Under the pieces are notes generated by a model that saw only the letters and a program-made list of their open reading frames with translations, ran no database searches and was not told the DNA's origin. Shown in pieces: positions 25,901-35,296 of a DNA stretch of 64,000 nucleotides. Every line of letters begins with the position of its first letter. Position 1 is the first letter of the stretch. The position numbers and the translations under genes were made by a program. The DNA comes from Diplosphaera chodatii (taxonomy: Eukaryota; Chlorophyta; Trebouxiophyceae; Prasiolales; Stichococcaceae). The stretch spans positions 806,001-870,000 of the forward strand of contig JAALGY010000041.1 in assembly GCA_032358165.1 (NCBI GenBank). Direction: 5' to 3'.

Positions 25901-28128
25901 AAAGGACTCGGCATCAGCGCCCGGCGGGCAGCCCCCGACACCCGGCTCAGCGAGCTCCGCGTCTTCGAAGCTCAACCCCCTCGCCAAGAGCTTCACCTTC
26001 AACCCCAGCGCCACAGAGTTCAAGCCAGGTGCGCGTGTCACATAACTATGGGCATGCACTGCAACAGCAGACCTGCGGATTCATTGCAGTCTCTGCACGC
26101 TGGACATCGGGGCCGTTCGTCCTCCTGTCCAGAGGTCCTGCCAACGTGTCGCACCCTGCACAGGCCCAGGCAGCGGTGGCGCTGCCAGCAACAGCCCCAG
26201 CAGCGCAGCGGCCGTGCCGCCGGTCTCGCGGCCGCGCGGCGGCGGCAACTGCAGCCACGGCAGCGGCGGCCGCCCGCCCCACAGCGGCAGCATGGCCCGG
26301 CAGTGCATGCCCCCGCCCCGGGGCGGCGGCCACTCCCGCAGCGGCTCATCAGGTGCGGCGTGCACGCCAATATCAGGAGACTTCCTGAAGTTGATGGCCA
26401 GGAGCGTCGCTCACAGCATGGCGTGCACATGCATCATCCTACCGTGTCACCATTTGGCTGCCAGTCGACCAGCCTGTGGATCATATGCACACTAGGTGCC
26501 AGCAGCGTGTGTGTGCCACAAAACCTGCATCGTCACCGTGCAATTTGGCCTGCAGGCTCGGGGCTGGGCCTGCCGCCGGGGGCGATGCTGCCGGGCGGGC
26601 TGCACCAGCGCATGGGCAGCGGCGGCGGGGGCCTGCCGCCCATGGGGCTGCCCCCCGCCATGCACGGCCTGCCGCCCGGCGCCCCGCCGCCCCACCTGGA
26701 GCGCGCCGGCAGCGGCGCCCCCCCCCCCGGCCCAGGTGCACCCCGCTACCTCTTCACCGGGCGCGCCAAACTGGATGCCTTGGTGGCCATCCACACGCAC
26801 GTGCCGTGGCCAAGCTGCTGCATGCAGTTCAGGCATGGCACTGTCTGTGGTGCATCATATCACACCTGCCCACACAGACTGGTCATGTTGACACTGCGGG
26901 GGTTGCCGTGCAGGCATGGCGCCGATGCCCATGGCGATGCAGGGCGGCGCCCCGGTGCACATGCCGCAGGGCATCTACATGCCGCAGCAGGCCGTCTACG
27001 GCCCGCCCGTCATGATGCCAGGGCAAGGTATAGCCCCGTGCCGTTCCTATTTATACCCACCAAATTGCACAAGCAAACCGAGGCTGTGTGGCATCGGCAG
27101 AGGTCCAGGCCCATGTGTTGGACTTGGATGATGCAGCACATGCACTGAGGGCTGTTGCACGAATGAGCTGCGCAGAGACGCATGCTGCGGCAGTTGGCAG
27201 GACTGTTGGCTGTTGCGCTGCAGGCTCGCCCGGCCAGTTCATGGTGTACTCGCCCGGGGGCCGGCCTCCGTTTGTAAATGTGGTCCCCGCATACGGCCAC
27301 ATGGTGTATCCTGGCGGCCCTGGCGGCTCTCCGGGTGGACCCCCACCAGCAGGTGAGCGCCTTGTGCTCGTTATCTGCACGCTGCCATTTGCTGGGACAA
27401 CTGTGTGCATTCTGCTGCGGAAGCTGCGCGATCAACAAGCAGCAATGCATGTACCTTGTGCTCTGTATCATGTGCATACATGCTGTTCTAGAGTGCAGAA
27501 GGTTCAGTGCAAGCCAGGGTCGTCAGCATGCAGACCACCTTGGAGGACAGTATGAGACCCTAACAGCGCTTGGTCTGCACGGCAGCGACATCTGCGATGA
27601 ACGTCTGTGCCAATCATTGAGGGCTGCATGTGGGCTTGCTGCACAGGCATGCGGCCGCAGATGTTCCAGGGTGGCCCGCCGCCGCCGTACCCCGCAGGCA
27701 TGCCGCCGCCCGGCATGCTGCCCAGCCAGCAGATGGGGATGCCCCAGGTGCGTGCGGGCTGCTGTGGGCCACATGTGCTTGTCCAGGTTCTGTCTCCAGC
27801 GTATCTCTGCCATGCTGATGTCAGGTGTGTCATGCATGTTTGACAGACACCGTTGTGGCAAAACATGCTGAGCTTGTCATGTGCAGGGGCCGTACATGCA
27901 GCACGCACCAGCCCATGCACACAGCCACAGCCGCACGTCCAGCTTCGGTGGTGTTCCGACAGGTGCACGTTCGTTGATGCACCTGTCAAGCATGCCGTAG
28001 TTTCGCAAAACAACTTTTGCTGCTGGGAGACTTGCAGATCCGACTGACCTGATTACGACATGACTGCAGGGGGTGCAGGCCCCTCAGATGCCGGACCGCC
28101 GCAGGCCCCTCCAGATGGGCCGCGGTGA
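22912..28128 (+). CDS. ATXN2: Ataxin-2 family RNA-granule protein (Lsm, LsmAD, PAM2)
   Basis: Sixteen exons: 22912-23061, 23457-23740, 24027-24168, 24288-24458, 24604-24764, 24880-24991, 25148-25242, 25405-25539, 25661-26028, 26164-26352, 26556-26735, 26914-27027, 27224-27352, 27647-27747, 27887-27962, 28070-28128; 821 residues in phase throughout. Order of parts: Lsm-like domain (LQGYTVTVQ, VQSGAMFEGIMHTAV, LPIAEVVQVKASDV), then LsmAD (WDQFGVNHHKFGVQTSF, EDLYTTKLDKGN, AEAERMAKEIMREA), DLREKLRTFSQD, and a PAM2 motif SKLNPLAKSFTFNPSATEF that binds poly(A)-binding protein. A Pro/Gly/Met-rich tail (exons 10-16) looks disordered. The protein is cytoplasmic and controls mRNA stability, translation and stress granules (Pbp1 in yeast, CID3/CID4 in plants). 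Most tail exons begin in phase 1 with GGC, so they may have arisen by duplication or could be skipped without a frameshift. Confidence 0.95.
23371..23390. repeat. Perfect 20-bp palindrome in ataxin-2 intron 1
   Basis: CAAGCCTGCTAGCAGGCTTG equals its own reverse complement. It lies about 65 bases before the acceptor of exon 2. Confidence 0.85.
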
Positions 28129-28750
28129 CACCAATCATGCACGCAGAATGATCTGCTGTGCGTGGCTCTGCCACCCGGCAGCTTGGCGGCAGGGCTGCCA
28201 CAGCCATTCCAGGGTGCACACATGCAGGCTCGGGTCAACCAGATGCAGTTGCTGCCAGGGGAACAACGGCACTACCGACACAGTGTGGGCTGTTGTAGCA
28301 CATCATATCGGGCGCCCAAGCACATGTGTCGCTGGATTGGTGGGCTGCGTGCGCATACACATTGTGCAGGCAACAGCCGAATAGCTCTGAGGGCTCCGCA
28401 GGAGGCTTTGCTTCTGATGGCCTTGCTTCTCGGGAGAGACATGTAAGGGACAGAACACCAGGCCACAGCAGAGATGTCTAGCGTCGCCACCACACCTAGC
28501 ATGAGCAGCAGCAAACCAACGCATGGGGTCCGTTCCCAGCAACATAAGACTGAAGCGACGAGTGAAGGCTAGTGTTGTGGCCCCGCTAATTGGCATGCAA
28601 TGCACCCACAGCGCCCAGCTAAAGTATGCTACAGAGTTGCAGAGCGGTGGCGCTCCCATGTCTGTGGGCCAAGGGCGGGACAGCAGTCCAGCTGGCAATG
28701 CCAAGACGGCATGCCACCCAGCCGTGGCAGTGCATGTTTGTTGCACTGCC
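28129..28750. other. Convergent 3' region between ataxin-2 and UBC13
   Basis: About 620 bases holding two 3' UTRs. A TGTAA at 28442-28446 on the plus strand is a candidate ataxin-2 poly(A) signal. No gene is seen. Confidence 0.4.
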
Positions 28751-29206
28751 TCATGGCTGCGCCCATTGTCGTGTCCACTCCTTGGCTGTGGCAATGGCAT
28801 CTTTCTCGTTGTCCTTCCAGTGCTTTGCCACGTTTTCTGCCAGCGGGTCATCTGGGTTGGGCGCTGAAAGCAAGGCCTGGATGCTGAGTAGCACGGTGCG
28901 AATCTGCAGTGCTGGACTCCACTTGTCCTTCAGGATGTCAAGGCAAATCCGGCCTAGCTTGTCTATGTTCGGGTGGTAGATCTTTGTCAGGAAGCGGACC
29001 TTGGGGGAAGCCATGGGATACTCCTCGGGTAGGAACAACTCTAGCCTGAAGACGCCGCCCTCGTATGGCGACGACGCAGGTCCCATGATCATAACCTTGA
29101 AGTAGCGCAAGTTCTCCTCATTCGGCTCTGCGCTGATGCCGGGTGCTGGCTCTGAAACAAGGCGCTGTGTCTCCTTCACGATACGGCGCGGAAGCTGGGA
29201 AGACAT
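28751..29206 (-). CDS. UBC13: Ubiquitin-conjugating enzyme E2 N (UBC13)
   Basis: Intronless 151-residue reading frame, almost the exact length of UBC13 in plants and animals. It begins [16 protein letters not shown] and shows the core [20 protein letters not shown] and [20 protein letters not shown]. The HPN motif ([20 protein letters not shown]) precedes the active-site Cys in GRICLDI. The C-terminus has [15 protein letters not shown] and [12 protein letters not shown]. With a Uev partner this enzyme builds Lys63-linked ubiquitin chains, used in DNA-damage tolerance and signalling; it acts in cytosol and nucleus. It is divergent from the small membrane-protein gene at 29794, with 587 bases between the starts. 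Confidence 0.97.
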   Translation of the reverse strand: MSSQLPRRIVKETQRLVSEPAPGISAEPNEENLRYFKVMIMGPASSPYEGGVFRLELFLPEEYPMASPKVRFLTKIYHPNIDKLGRICLDILKDKWSPALQIRTVLLSIQALLSAPNPDDPLAENVAKHWKDNEKDAIATAKEWTRQWAQP

Positions 29207-29793
29207 CTTGCAATGCGTTGCTGAGGTCCGACACCTGCCGCACAGCCTGCGCCCTTAGGTGGCAGCACGGGTGCGTCACAACCTACTGGCCCTGCCCCCC
29301 ACACACCCTTACGCACCCGTCGCCGTGCTGCGCCGTGGACAGCAAACACAAGCTGAACTTAACAGGTTGCTCGTTCACTGTCGGATCCGAGAAATGCGTC
29401 GGTGTGTGCAGCTTGGCAGGCTCTGAGGCGCAGTATGGTGTAACATTTCTGCCGCGTTTAGCTCCCCTGCTCTGTTCCTAGGTCAGGTGTGGGCCACTCT
29501 GCAGTATCTCGCAGCACCGTTTGCAGTAGTGTGGCGATCTGCAGTGTGCACATGTGATTCGGAAGCAGCCAGCAGGAAGGCTTGTGCACGGCCAGTCTGA
29601 CCTGCAACCCTGGTCACAGAGCAACGAACTGCTGCATCCTGCCCGGGTCCGGTAAGCGTCTGCTGGCAACGGCCGACTGTTGAGGACGCGGTGATACTTA
29701 CGATCGTCGCAGCAGGTGGGAAGGCGAGCACACTGTGCACTTGTTGACGGTGAAGGCGCCGTCAAGGCAGCATAAGCGCGCGCAGCTGTGATC
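29207..29793. promoter_or_regulatory. Divergent promoter region of UBC13 and the small membrane protein
   Basis: 587 bases between two outward-facing starts, with no coding frame recognised. Confidence 0.45.
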
Positions 29794-30441
29794 ATGGGCG
29801 GCGACGGCGGCCATCACCCGTACCCAAAAGGTGATTAGCACCAGCTCTATGGCACGGCAAAGTGCACTTCAGGATCCTGTTCATCTGTGTGCCCATGGTG
29901 TCTGGTCGAAGCGCAGCAGGCGCATGTGCATCAGCCCTTACGCATGGGTTGCAGTCGTCTGCGGCTCACGAAGATGGGTGTGATGCAGGTGTGTGGTCAC
30001 CTGCGGGCGGCTGGTGGGCGGACCCCAAGCACTGGCGGCGCAACACTGCTTTTGCTTTTGTGTGAGCGTCACTGCTTCTCTGAGGGAGGTCTCCAAGTGT
30101 GCCTGTAGAGTCTCAGAGCGCAACAGGCAGTGCGAGAGTAACATGATGCTCGCATGATTGATGTGTGTGCACCCATGCAGGGGTCTGTTTGCTGTCTGTG
30201 TGCCAATCTTCTATAAGTCCGCACAGCTAGAGGTGCGTGGCTGACAGCGCCCAGTTGCAGTGGGACGAACTTTGTGTCATATTCAGCCTCTGGGGAACTC
30301 CCCTCTCACATGTGTGGCTGACACCAGGGTCATGACCTGCTGCAGCAACGGCCAGTACCGCCGACACGGCCCATCCCATCGCAGCGATGGTGCAAAAACT
30401 TCGGGAAGCCCAATCCCGATGCAATTGGGGGCCAGGCATAG
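29794..30441 (+). CDS. Small single-span membrane protein, probably mitochondrial
   Basis: Four short exons, 29794-29830, 29989-30061, 30181-30232 and 30346-30441, join in phase to 85 residues. None is long enough to be noticed alone. The protein begins MGGDGGHHPYPKGVWSPAGG, continues WWADPKHWRRNTAFAF, has one hydrophobic span (FVGLFAVCVPIFY), then KSAQLE and a basic Pro-rich tail RPVPPTRPIPSQRWCKNFGK. The layout (Gly/His start, W.P.GGW..DPK.WRRNTA, span, R.IPSQRW) matches a small protein that I recall being conserved in land plants and algae and linked to mitochondrial inner-membrane complexes, possibly a complex I accessory subunit. That link is from memory and unproven. There is no long presequence, as is usual for such one-span subunits. 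Confidence 0.75.
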
Positions 30442-30917
30442 GTAGATGAACAGTCTGAGAGGGTAGCATCAGACAGCGAAAGGTCCAGGACCAGAAGCAG
30501 CACTGACAGCCTTGTCGGTTGGAGGGCAAGACTGGCCCTGGGCATGCTTTGTCTGAGGGCGTGCAACCTTGTGTGTTTGCACTGGAAGTGGCAGGAGTGA
30601 AGAACTGACCACCTAAAAATTGCATTGCCACTTCAAAGCACAGCAAGCACATCGTGCCAATGAACTGGATCCAAACTCAGGCTCTTGCTACCGGGCATGT
30701 GCTGCCCGTGCGGCCTGGGTGAGGACCGGAATCTGCGCAGACGGCGGCAGGTCTGTGGCGGCAGGTCACCGGGGAAGAGACACTTTTGTCCGCACGTGGG
30801 GGAAGGGCCGACTGCGTTGCTCCGCCAAACCGCTGCCTGAACTGCTGCTATGTGTGAGAGCTGTGCCGCGTTGCCTCCCAACTCCTCTCATGCTGCCAAA
30901 CAACCCGATTAGTTTGC
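30442..30917. other. Convergent 3' region
   Basis: About 475 bases between the stop of the small membrane protein (+) and that of the 14-3-3 gene (-). No feature is recognised. Confidence 0.4.
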
Positions 30918-33627
30918 TCAGACCTCCTGCGAGCCGGCGTCCTCCACCTTGGCGTCACCACCGGCATCGCGCTGGTCAGCGTCCTGATCCTGCAGTGGTA
31001 CACACGTGTCAGTCACTGGATCACAGGCCCCAACAAACAGGTAGCCTTGCATGTGGGCAGGCCATCATCGCCATGGCAAGCAGCTGTCTGCAGGTGATGG
31101 CGTCATCTTCAATGACACGCCACGCTGTTGAGCAGCAGCAGCAGCAGCAGCAGGGTGCGGTGGAACAGGCCGGTGCATGCAGGGGCCACGCGGACCTGCA
31201 TGTCGGACGTCCAGAGGGTGAGGTTGTCGCGCAGCAGCTGCATGATGAGGGTGCTGTCCTTGTACGACTCCTCGCCCAGTGTATCCAACTCCGTGATGGC
31301 CTCATCGAAGGCCTGGGCACAGTTGCAGCAATTTTGACACGATGTCCACCGTGCATGCATCAAAGCTGCAACCCTGTGCAGTGCAACACCATTCCCGTCT
31401 AACATGCTGCGTCACGATGATAGGTAGCCTGATCAGCCTCTGCTGCTCGCTGACCATCAGGTCAGTGGCTGCCGCATGCCGGGCAACCCTGCGAGTGATT
31501 GCCCACCTGCTTTGCCAGGTGGCAGGCCCTCTCCGGTGAGTTGAGGATCTCGTAGTAGAACACCGAGAAGTTGAGCGCCAGGCCCAGGCGGATGGGGTGC
31601 GTCGGCGCCAGGTCCACCAGCGCGATGTCCTGCAGCGTAGAGGTGTATTTACTTTAACAAGGGTAATGGAGGTAGAGGAGAGGGCTTCTTAGCGCTGGGG
31701 GGAGCACACCATGCACGTCCTGCCGCAGCACCCAGGCGTTATTGTAGCGTGTACCCTGGTGGTCCAGTAGTGCAGTCCAATCCTCTGCATCCTGTCGTGC
31801 CGTGAAGCATCAACTGGGACCGTCACTCACAACCAGGCCAGTTGGCAGTAGCCCACCTGCGCCGCCTTGTACGCGAGCAGCGTGTGCTCCGCAGCATCCT
31901 TGCGGTCGGAGCTGGTCTTGAACTCCGCCAGGTAGCGGTGGTAGTCGCCCTTCATCTGCGCCACAGGAGTGCAGCGACACCATCAGCTGGCCTGCTGCAG
32001 CATGTGTACAAGGGTGGCTGCCAGCATGCAGTTCAGTGCCGTAATCAGCCGTCCTGCCCCAGTTTCGGCTCTCAGCAACCATCAATGTGGCCCGCACATG
32101 CAAGCCAGGTCGACAGCAGGACGTGCTGGCGAGACCAGACCTTTCTGCAGCATCTAAGCGCAGATGGCTCTCCGCTTGACCAAGCGCACAGGTGGCGTTT
32201 GGGTCAGGCTGCCCTGACTGCTGTCTTCGCACCCCCAGGCCGTTGCAACCGGTTCGCGACACACATTGGAACACCTCAAGGCCTCACCTTCAGGTAGAAG
32301 ACCTTGGACTCGCCAGAGGAAGCAGTGGGGATCAGGTGGTCGTCCAGCAGGGAGAGGATGCTGCTGCAGATCTCGCTCAGCTCCTTCTCCACCTACAACA
32401 AGTATGCGCAGGCTTTAGATCAGGACTGTAGCCTGCTGACGCTGACGTGTTTGACGATCTAGGTGCCATGTACTTCTGATGCCCGGCCGACGGTCACCCT
32501 GCAGGTCCTGATCCCGCCCGTGCAGCCACGCCGAACCCTACTCACACAAGGTTCAAGCTAGTCCCGGCAGCAGGCGCCCGCCGGCAACCTGCTGCAGCCA
32601 TGCAGCTCGCCACATAGTCAGCGTAGGCTGGCCGTAAAGAGCGATATCGCGACGTGAGCAGGACACCGGCCGTCCAAGTATGCGGCGAGCGGATCGCCCG
32701 GCAGCGGTAGCTTGGTGGCCAGTACAGCAGTCTGGCGGGCCGAGGCGACGGCTGGCCACCAGCCACGGTTGCCAGTGAGGATCGCAGCTGTGCCCGGGGT
32801 TGTGACGCCCCCTGGCCGGCCGCAACTGCCCGCTGGTGCTGCGAGCCCCACTCGATGGCAAAGTACAGGCTGCAGAGAGCTGCACCGGGCCCAGCAGCGC
32901 CGCAGCCGCGCAGCCGTCCCTGTTCGTCTAGTCAGGGGGCAACAACTCGCTGTCAAAACCTGCACCGGGGCCTGCGACGGCCAGGCCCAGGCAGGTCCCC
33001 CACGAGCAAATCGTGTGACCATACCCTCTGCAAAGCAAGAGGGCGTAGCAGGGGCCACACACGCCCGATCAACTTGCTGTTTTGCTGTGCAACCCAGGTC
33101 CACACTACCCCAGCCCAGCCCAAAGTAAGCAAAACTGCATAGGACCGCCAGCGCTGCTACAACAGCACACGTACAGCTTGCAGATGCAGCACTCACCACT
33201 TCACGGTACTTCTTGATGCGCTTGACGTGCTCATCGTTGCCTTTGCTCTCCTCCTTCTGCTCGATGGAGGAGATGATCCGCCAGCTTGCGCGCCGTGCTC
33301 CGATCACGTTCTTGTACGCCACGCTGAGCAGGTTGCGCTCCTCCACGCTCAGCTCCTGGTCGTGCACCATTTGAGCCACCTGCAGATAGCCCATCAAACC
33401 AAATTCGTCACCCTGTTGGTCTTACTGCCACCTTCGGCTACACATGACACCCCTGCAACTTCCCTGTGAGCGTGCGCCGCACAGGAACTGGCAGCAGGCG
33501 TTGGCCGTTCAGTCTATAGCTGCGTTTCACAACACACCTTCTGCATCTCGGTGACCATCTCATCATACCGCTCAGCTTGCTCGGCAAGCTTCGCCATGTA
33601 AACACATTCTTCGCGGTCGACCGACAT
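30918..33627 (-). CDS. 14-3-3 protein
   Basis: Seven exons in reading order: 33627-33538, 33379-33197, 32392-32288, 31955-31857, 31629-31507, 31312-31196, 30989-30918; all phase 0, giving 262 residues, normal for the family. It starts [20 protein letters not shown]. Hallmarks in order: [117 protein letters not shown]. The phosphopeptide-binding Lys, Arg, Arg-Tyr positions fall in these blocks. The acidic C-terminal tail (last exon) ends GSQEV. 14-3-3 dimers bind phosphoserine/threonine motifs on many clients, including SnRK1 and CaMKK targets, mainly in cytosol. Intron 2 is unusually long at about 0.8 kb and intron 6 contains a CAG tract. It is divergent from the RRM gene. Confidence 0.97.
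31133..31155. repeat. CAG trinucleotide tract in 14-3-3 intron 6
   Basis: Seven to eight CAG units (CTG on the coding strand) in the last intron, about 50 bases past the exon 6 donor. It is non-coding here. Confidence 0.85.
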
Positions 33628-34103
33628 GATTGATCAGGTGCGGGCACTGGGGTGGGGACGACAGGTTCGACTGTGTGAGCGTGAAGGCAATTGTTGCCCG
33701 GGAAACCTGTGGGGCGGGAAGCAATGGACGCTGCAAGCGAGTTGCAGGGGGGCTATGGCGTGATACCGTGAAGCGTTCTTGTGTGAAGGGTTGCGCCTAT
33801 CGTGCCATCTCCCATCCTGAGGGTCTGCACAGAAGTATTGCATGGCTCACGGTGCAGTGTACTGACGTGAAGGGGGTGGTCCAGGCTCTCACCTGCAAAG
33901 GTGCCTCCGCCGCTGTCCGAGACTTCCTTGCGGTTATCCATCTGCAGGGCCAGCAAGCACACGCTGCCAAGGTCCCAAGCAGCCTCGCTGCAGCTGCAGC
34001 TGCATAGTGACTGCGACGCCCCCTTGTTGGGCAAGGCTGTGATACCAGGCTATCGCTGCTGCCAGCACAGCCTGGCTTGTCCCGCCACCACGCCGACATC
34101 AGC
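33628..34103. promoter_or_regulatory. Bidirectional promoter between 14-3-3 and the RRM gene
   Basis: 476 bases between divergent starts. No coding frame and no assignable motif. Confidence 0.45.
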
Positions 34104-34760
34104 ATGATGGCCAACGCCAAACAGCAGCCCACAGACGTGCTGTTCTTCGGCAACCTTGACTCACGGGTCACCAAGCAGATGCTGCACGAGCTGTCAGTGC
34201 AGGTGGGTTGGTTGCCAGCATGTCCTTTGGTTCGCCGAAACATGCAGTTGACGTTGGCATGCTGGCGTGCCAAGCAGAGGAGGCAACCACAAGCTATGCC
34301 TGGCAGCAGGCAGGGCCAGTGGCTCGCGTGACATTGCCGGTGATCAAGCCTGGCAGCGCTGAGCACCGTGGCTATGGGTTTGCACACTACACATCACTGG
34401 TGCGCAAATGTAACCAGCGGACAGCTCAGGCGGAGGCATCATCAGCAGGACACCCAATTCAACCCGCAAGTTCGCTGAATGCAAGCGCGCTTTTGATGTG
34501 TATCTCATGGCAGGAGAGCGCGAAATATGCACACGAGCTCTTTCAGGGGACTGTCAAGCTGTTTGGGCGGCAAGTCCGTGTGGGTTACTCGCCGCAAGGT
34601 GCTCTTTGGTTTGTGCTGCAGCAATCGGCTAAACGAGCGTCCTGCTGTAGTAGTTCTGCGCTTGCCGGCTGCTTGGATGCTGTTGGCATCAGCACGACGG
34701 TCATGGTTGCAGCACATTCCAGCTGGTTCGGCAGGGAATGCGGGGCCCGACGACTTGTGA
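34104..34760 (+). CDS. Small single-RRM protein (RBM7- or SF3B4-like)
   Basis: Four exons, 34104-34202, 34310-34399, 34514-34598 and 34735-34760, give a 99-residue protein that is almost entirely one RRM. RNP2 is VLFFGNL, RNP1 is HRGYGFAHY. Between them TKQMLHELSVQAGPVARVTL resembles both RBM7 (NEXT complex, nuclear RNA turnover) and the first RRM of SF3B4 (U2 snRNP). After strand 4 (KLFGRQVRVGYSP) the protein ends within 11 residues. The in-frame start could be either Met of MMANAKQQPTD. Both candidate families are longer, so a longer splice form using an exon near 34800-34840 (followed by GTGAGT) is possible. The choice between the two families cannot be made from this domain alone. Confidence 0.8.
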
Positions 34761-35296
34761 CTTGTGGTGACCACTGCGGGCTTAAAGGTGATGCAGCCCT
34801 GTGCAGCACATCACCAGCAGGACCTCCATACTTGGAGGTGAGTTGTGTATGCACATGGTGTATGAGCGTTGGTCAGCTGTACCTGCTATCGTGTCTAATG
34901 CAAGATGGGTGGCATTGTGTGCTAGCGCGTGGCAGACTTTGCACAGTGTACTATGCAGATCATGAGTCATGCTGACAGATGTCCACATGCGGGACAGAAG
35001 CGCCTGTCGTCAGCGGTAGCTAGTTCATGGTAGTTCCGGCAGCAGTCAATCACACGGTCTGCAATCATACATCTCTGATCCCATGGCTGCGGCAATGTCT
35101 TGTCATCCGTGGGTGCGCCAACCTCTCTTACCAAGCAAATCCTCAAAGTGGAGCTCCTGCTATGCAGGTACTGCACTGCTGCATCCTGCTGCACCTTGGT
35201 TGCTCTCAAGTCGAGGCCAAACTCCTTGGCATGAGGGGTTGCTGTGGACATTCGGCTCACAGCTAACAACAGTAGAAGACTGCAGGCATGCATGCC
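34761..35296. other. Convergent 3' region between the RRM gene and the carboxypeptidase
   Basis: About 535 bases. A stretch near 34800-34840 ending at a GTGAGT could be an alternative exon of the RRM gene. Otherwise nothing is recognised. Confidence 0.35.
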
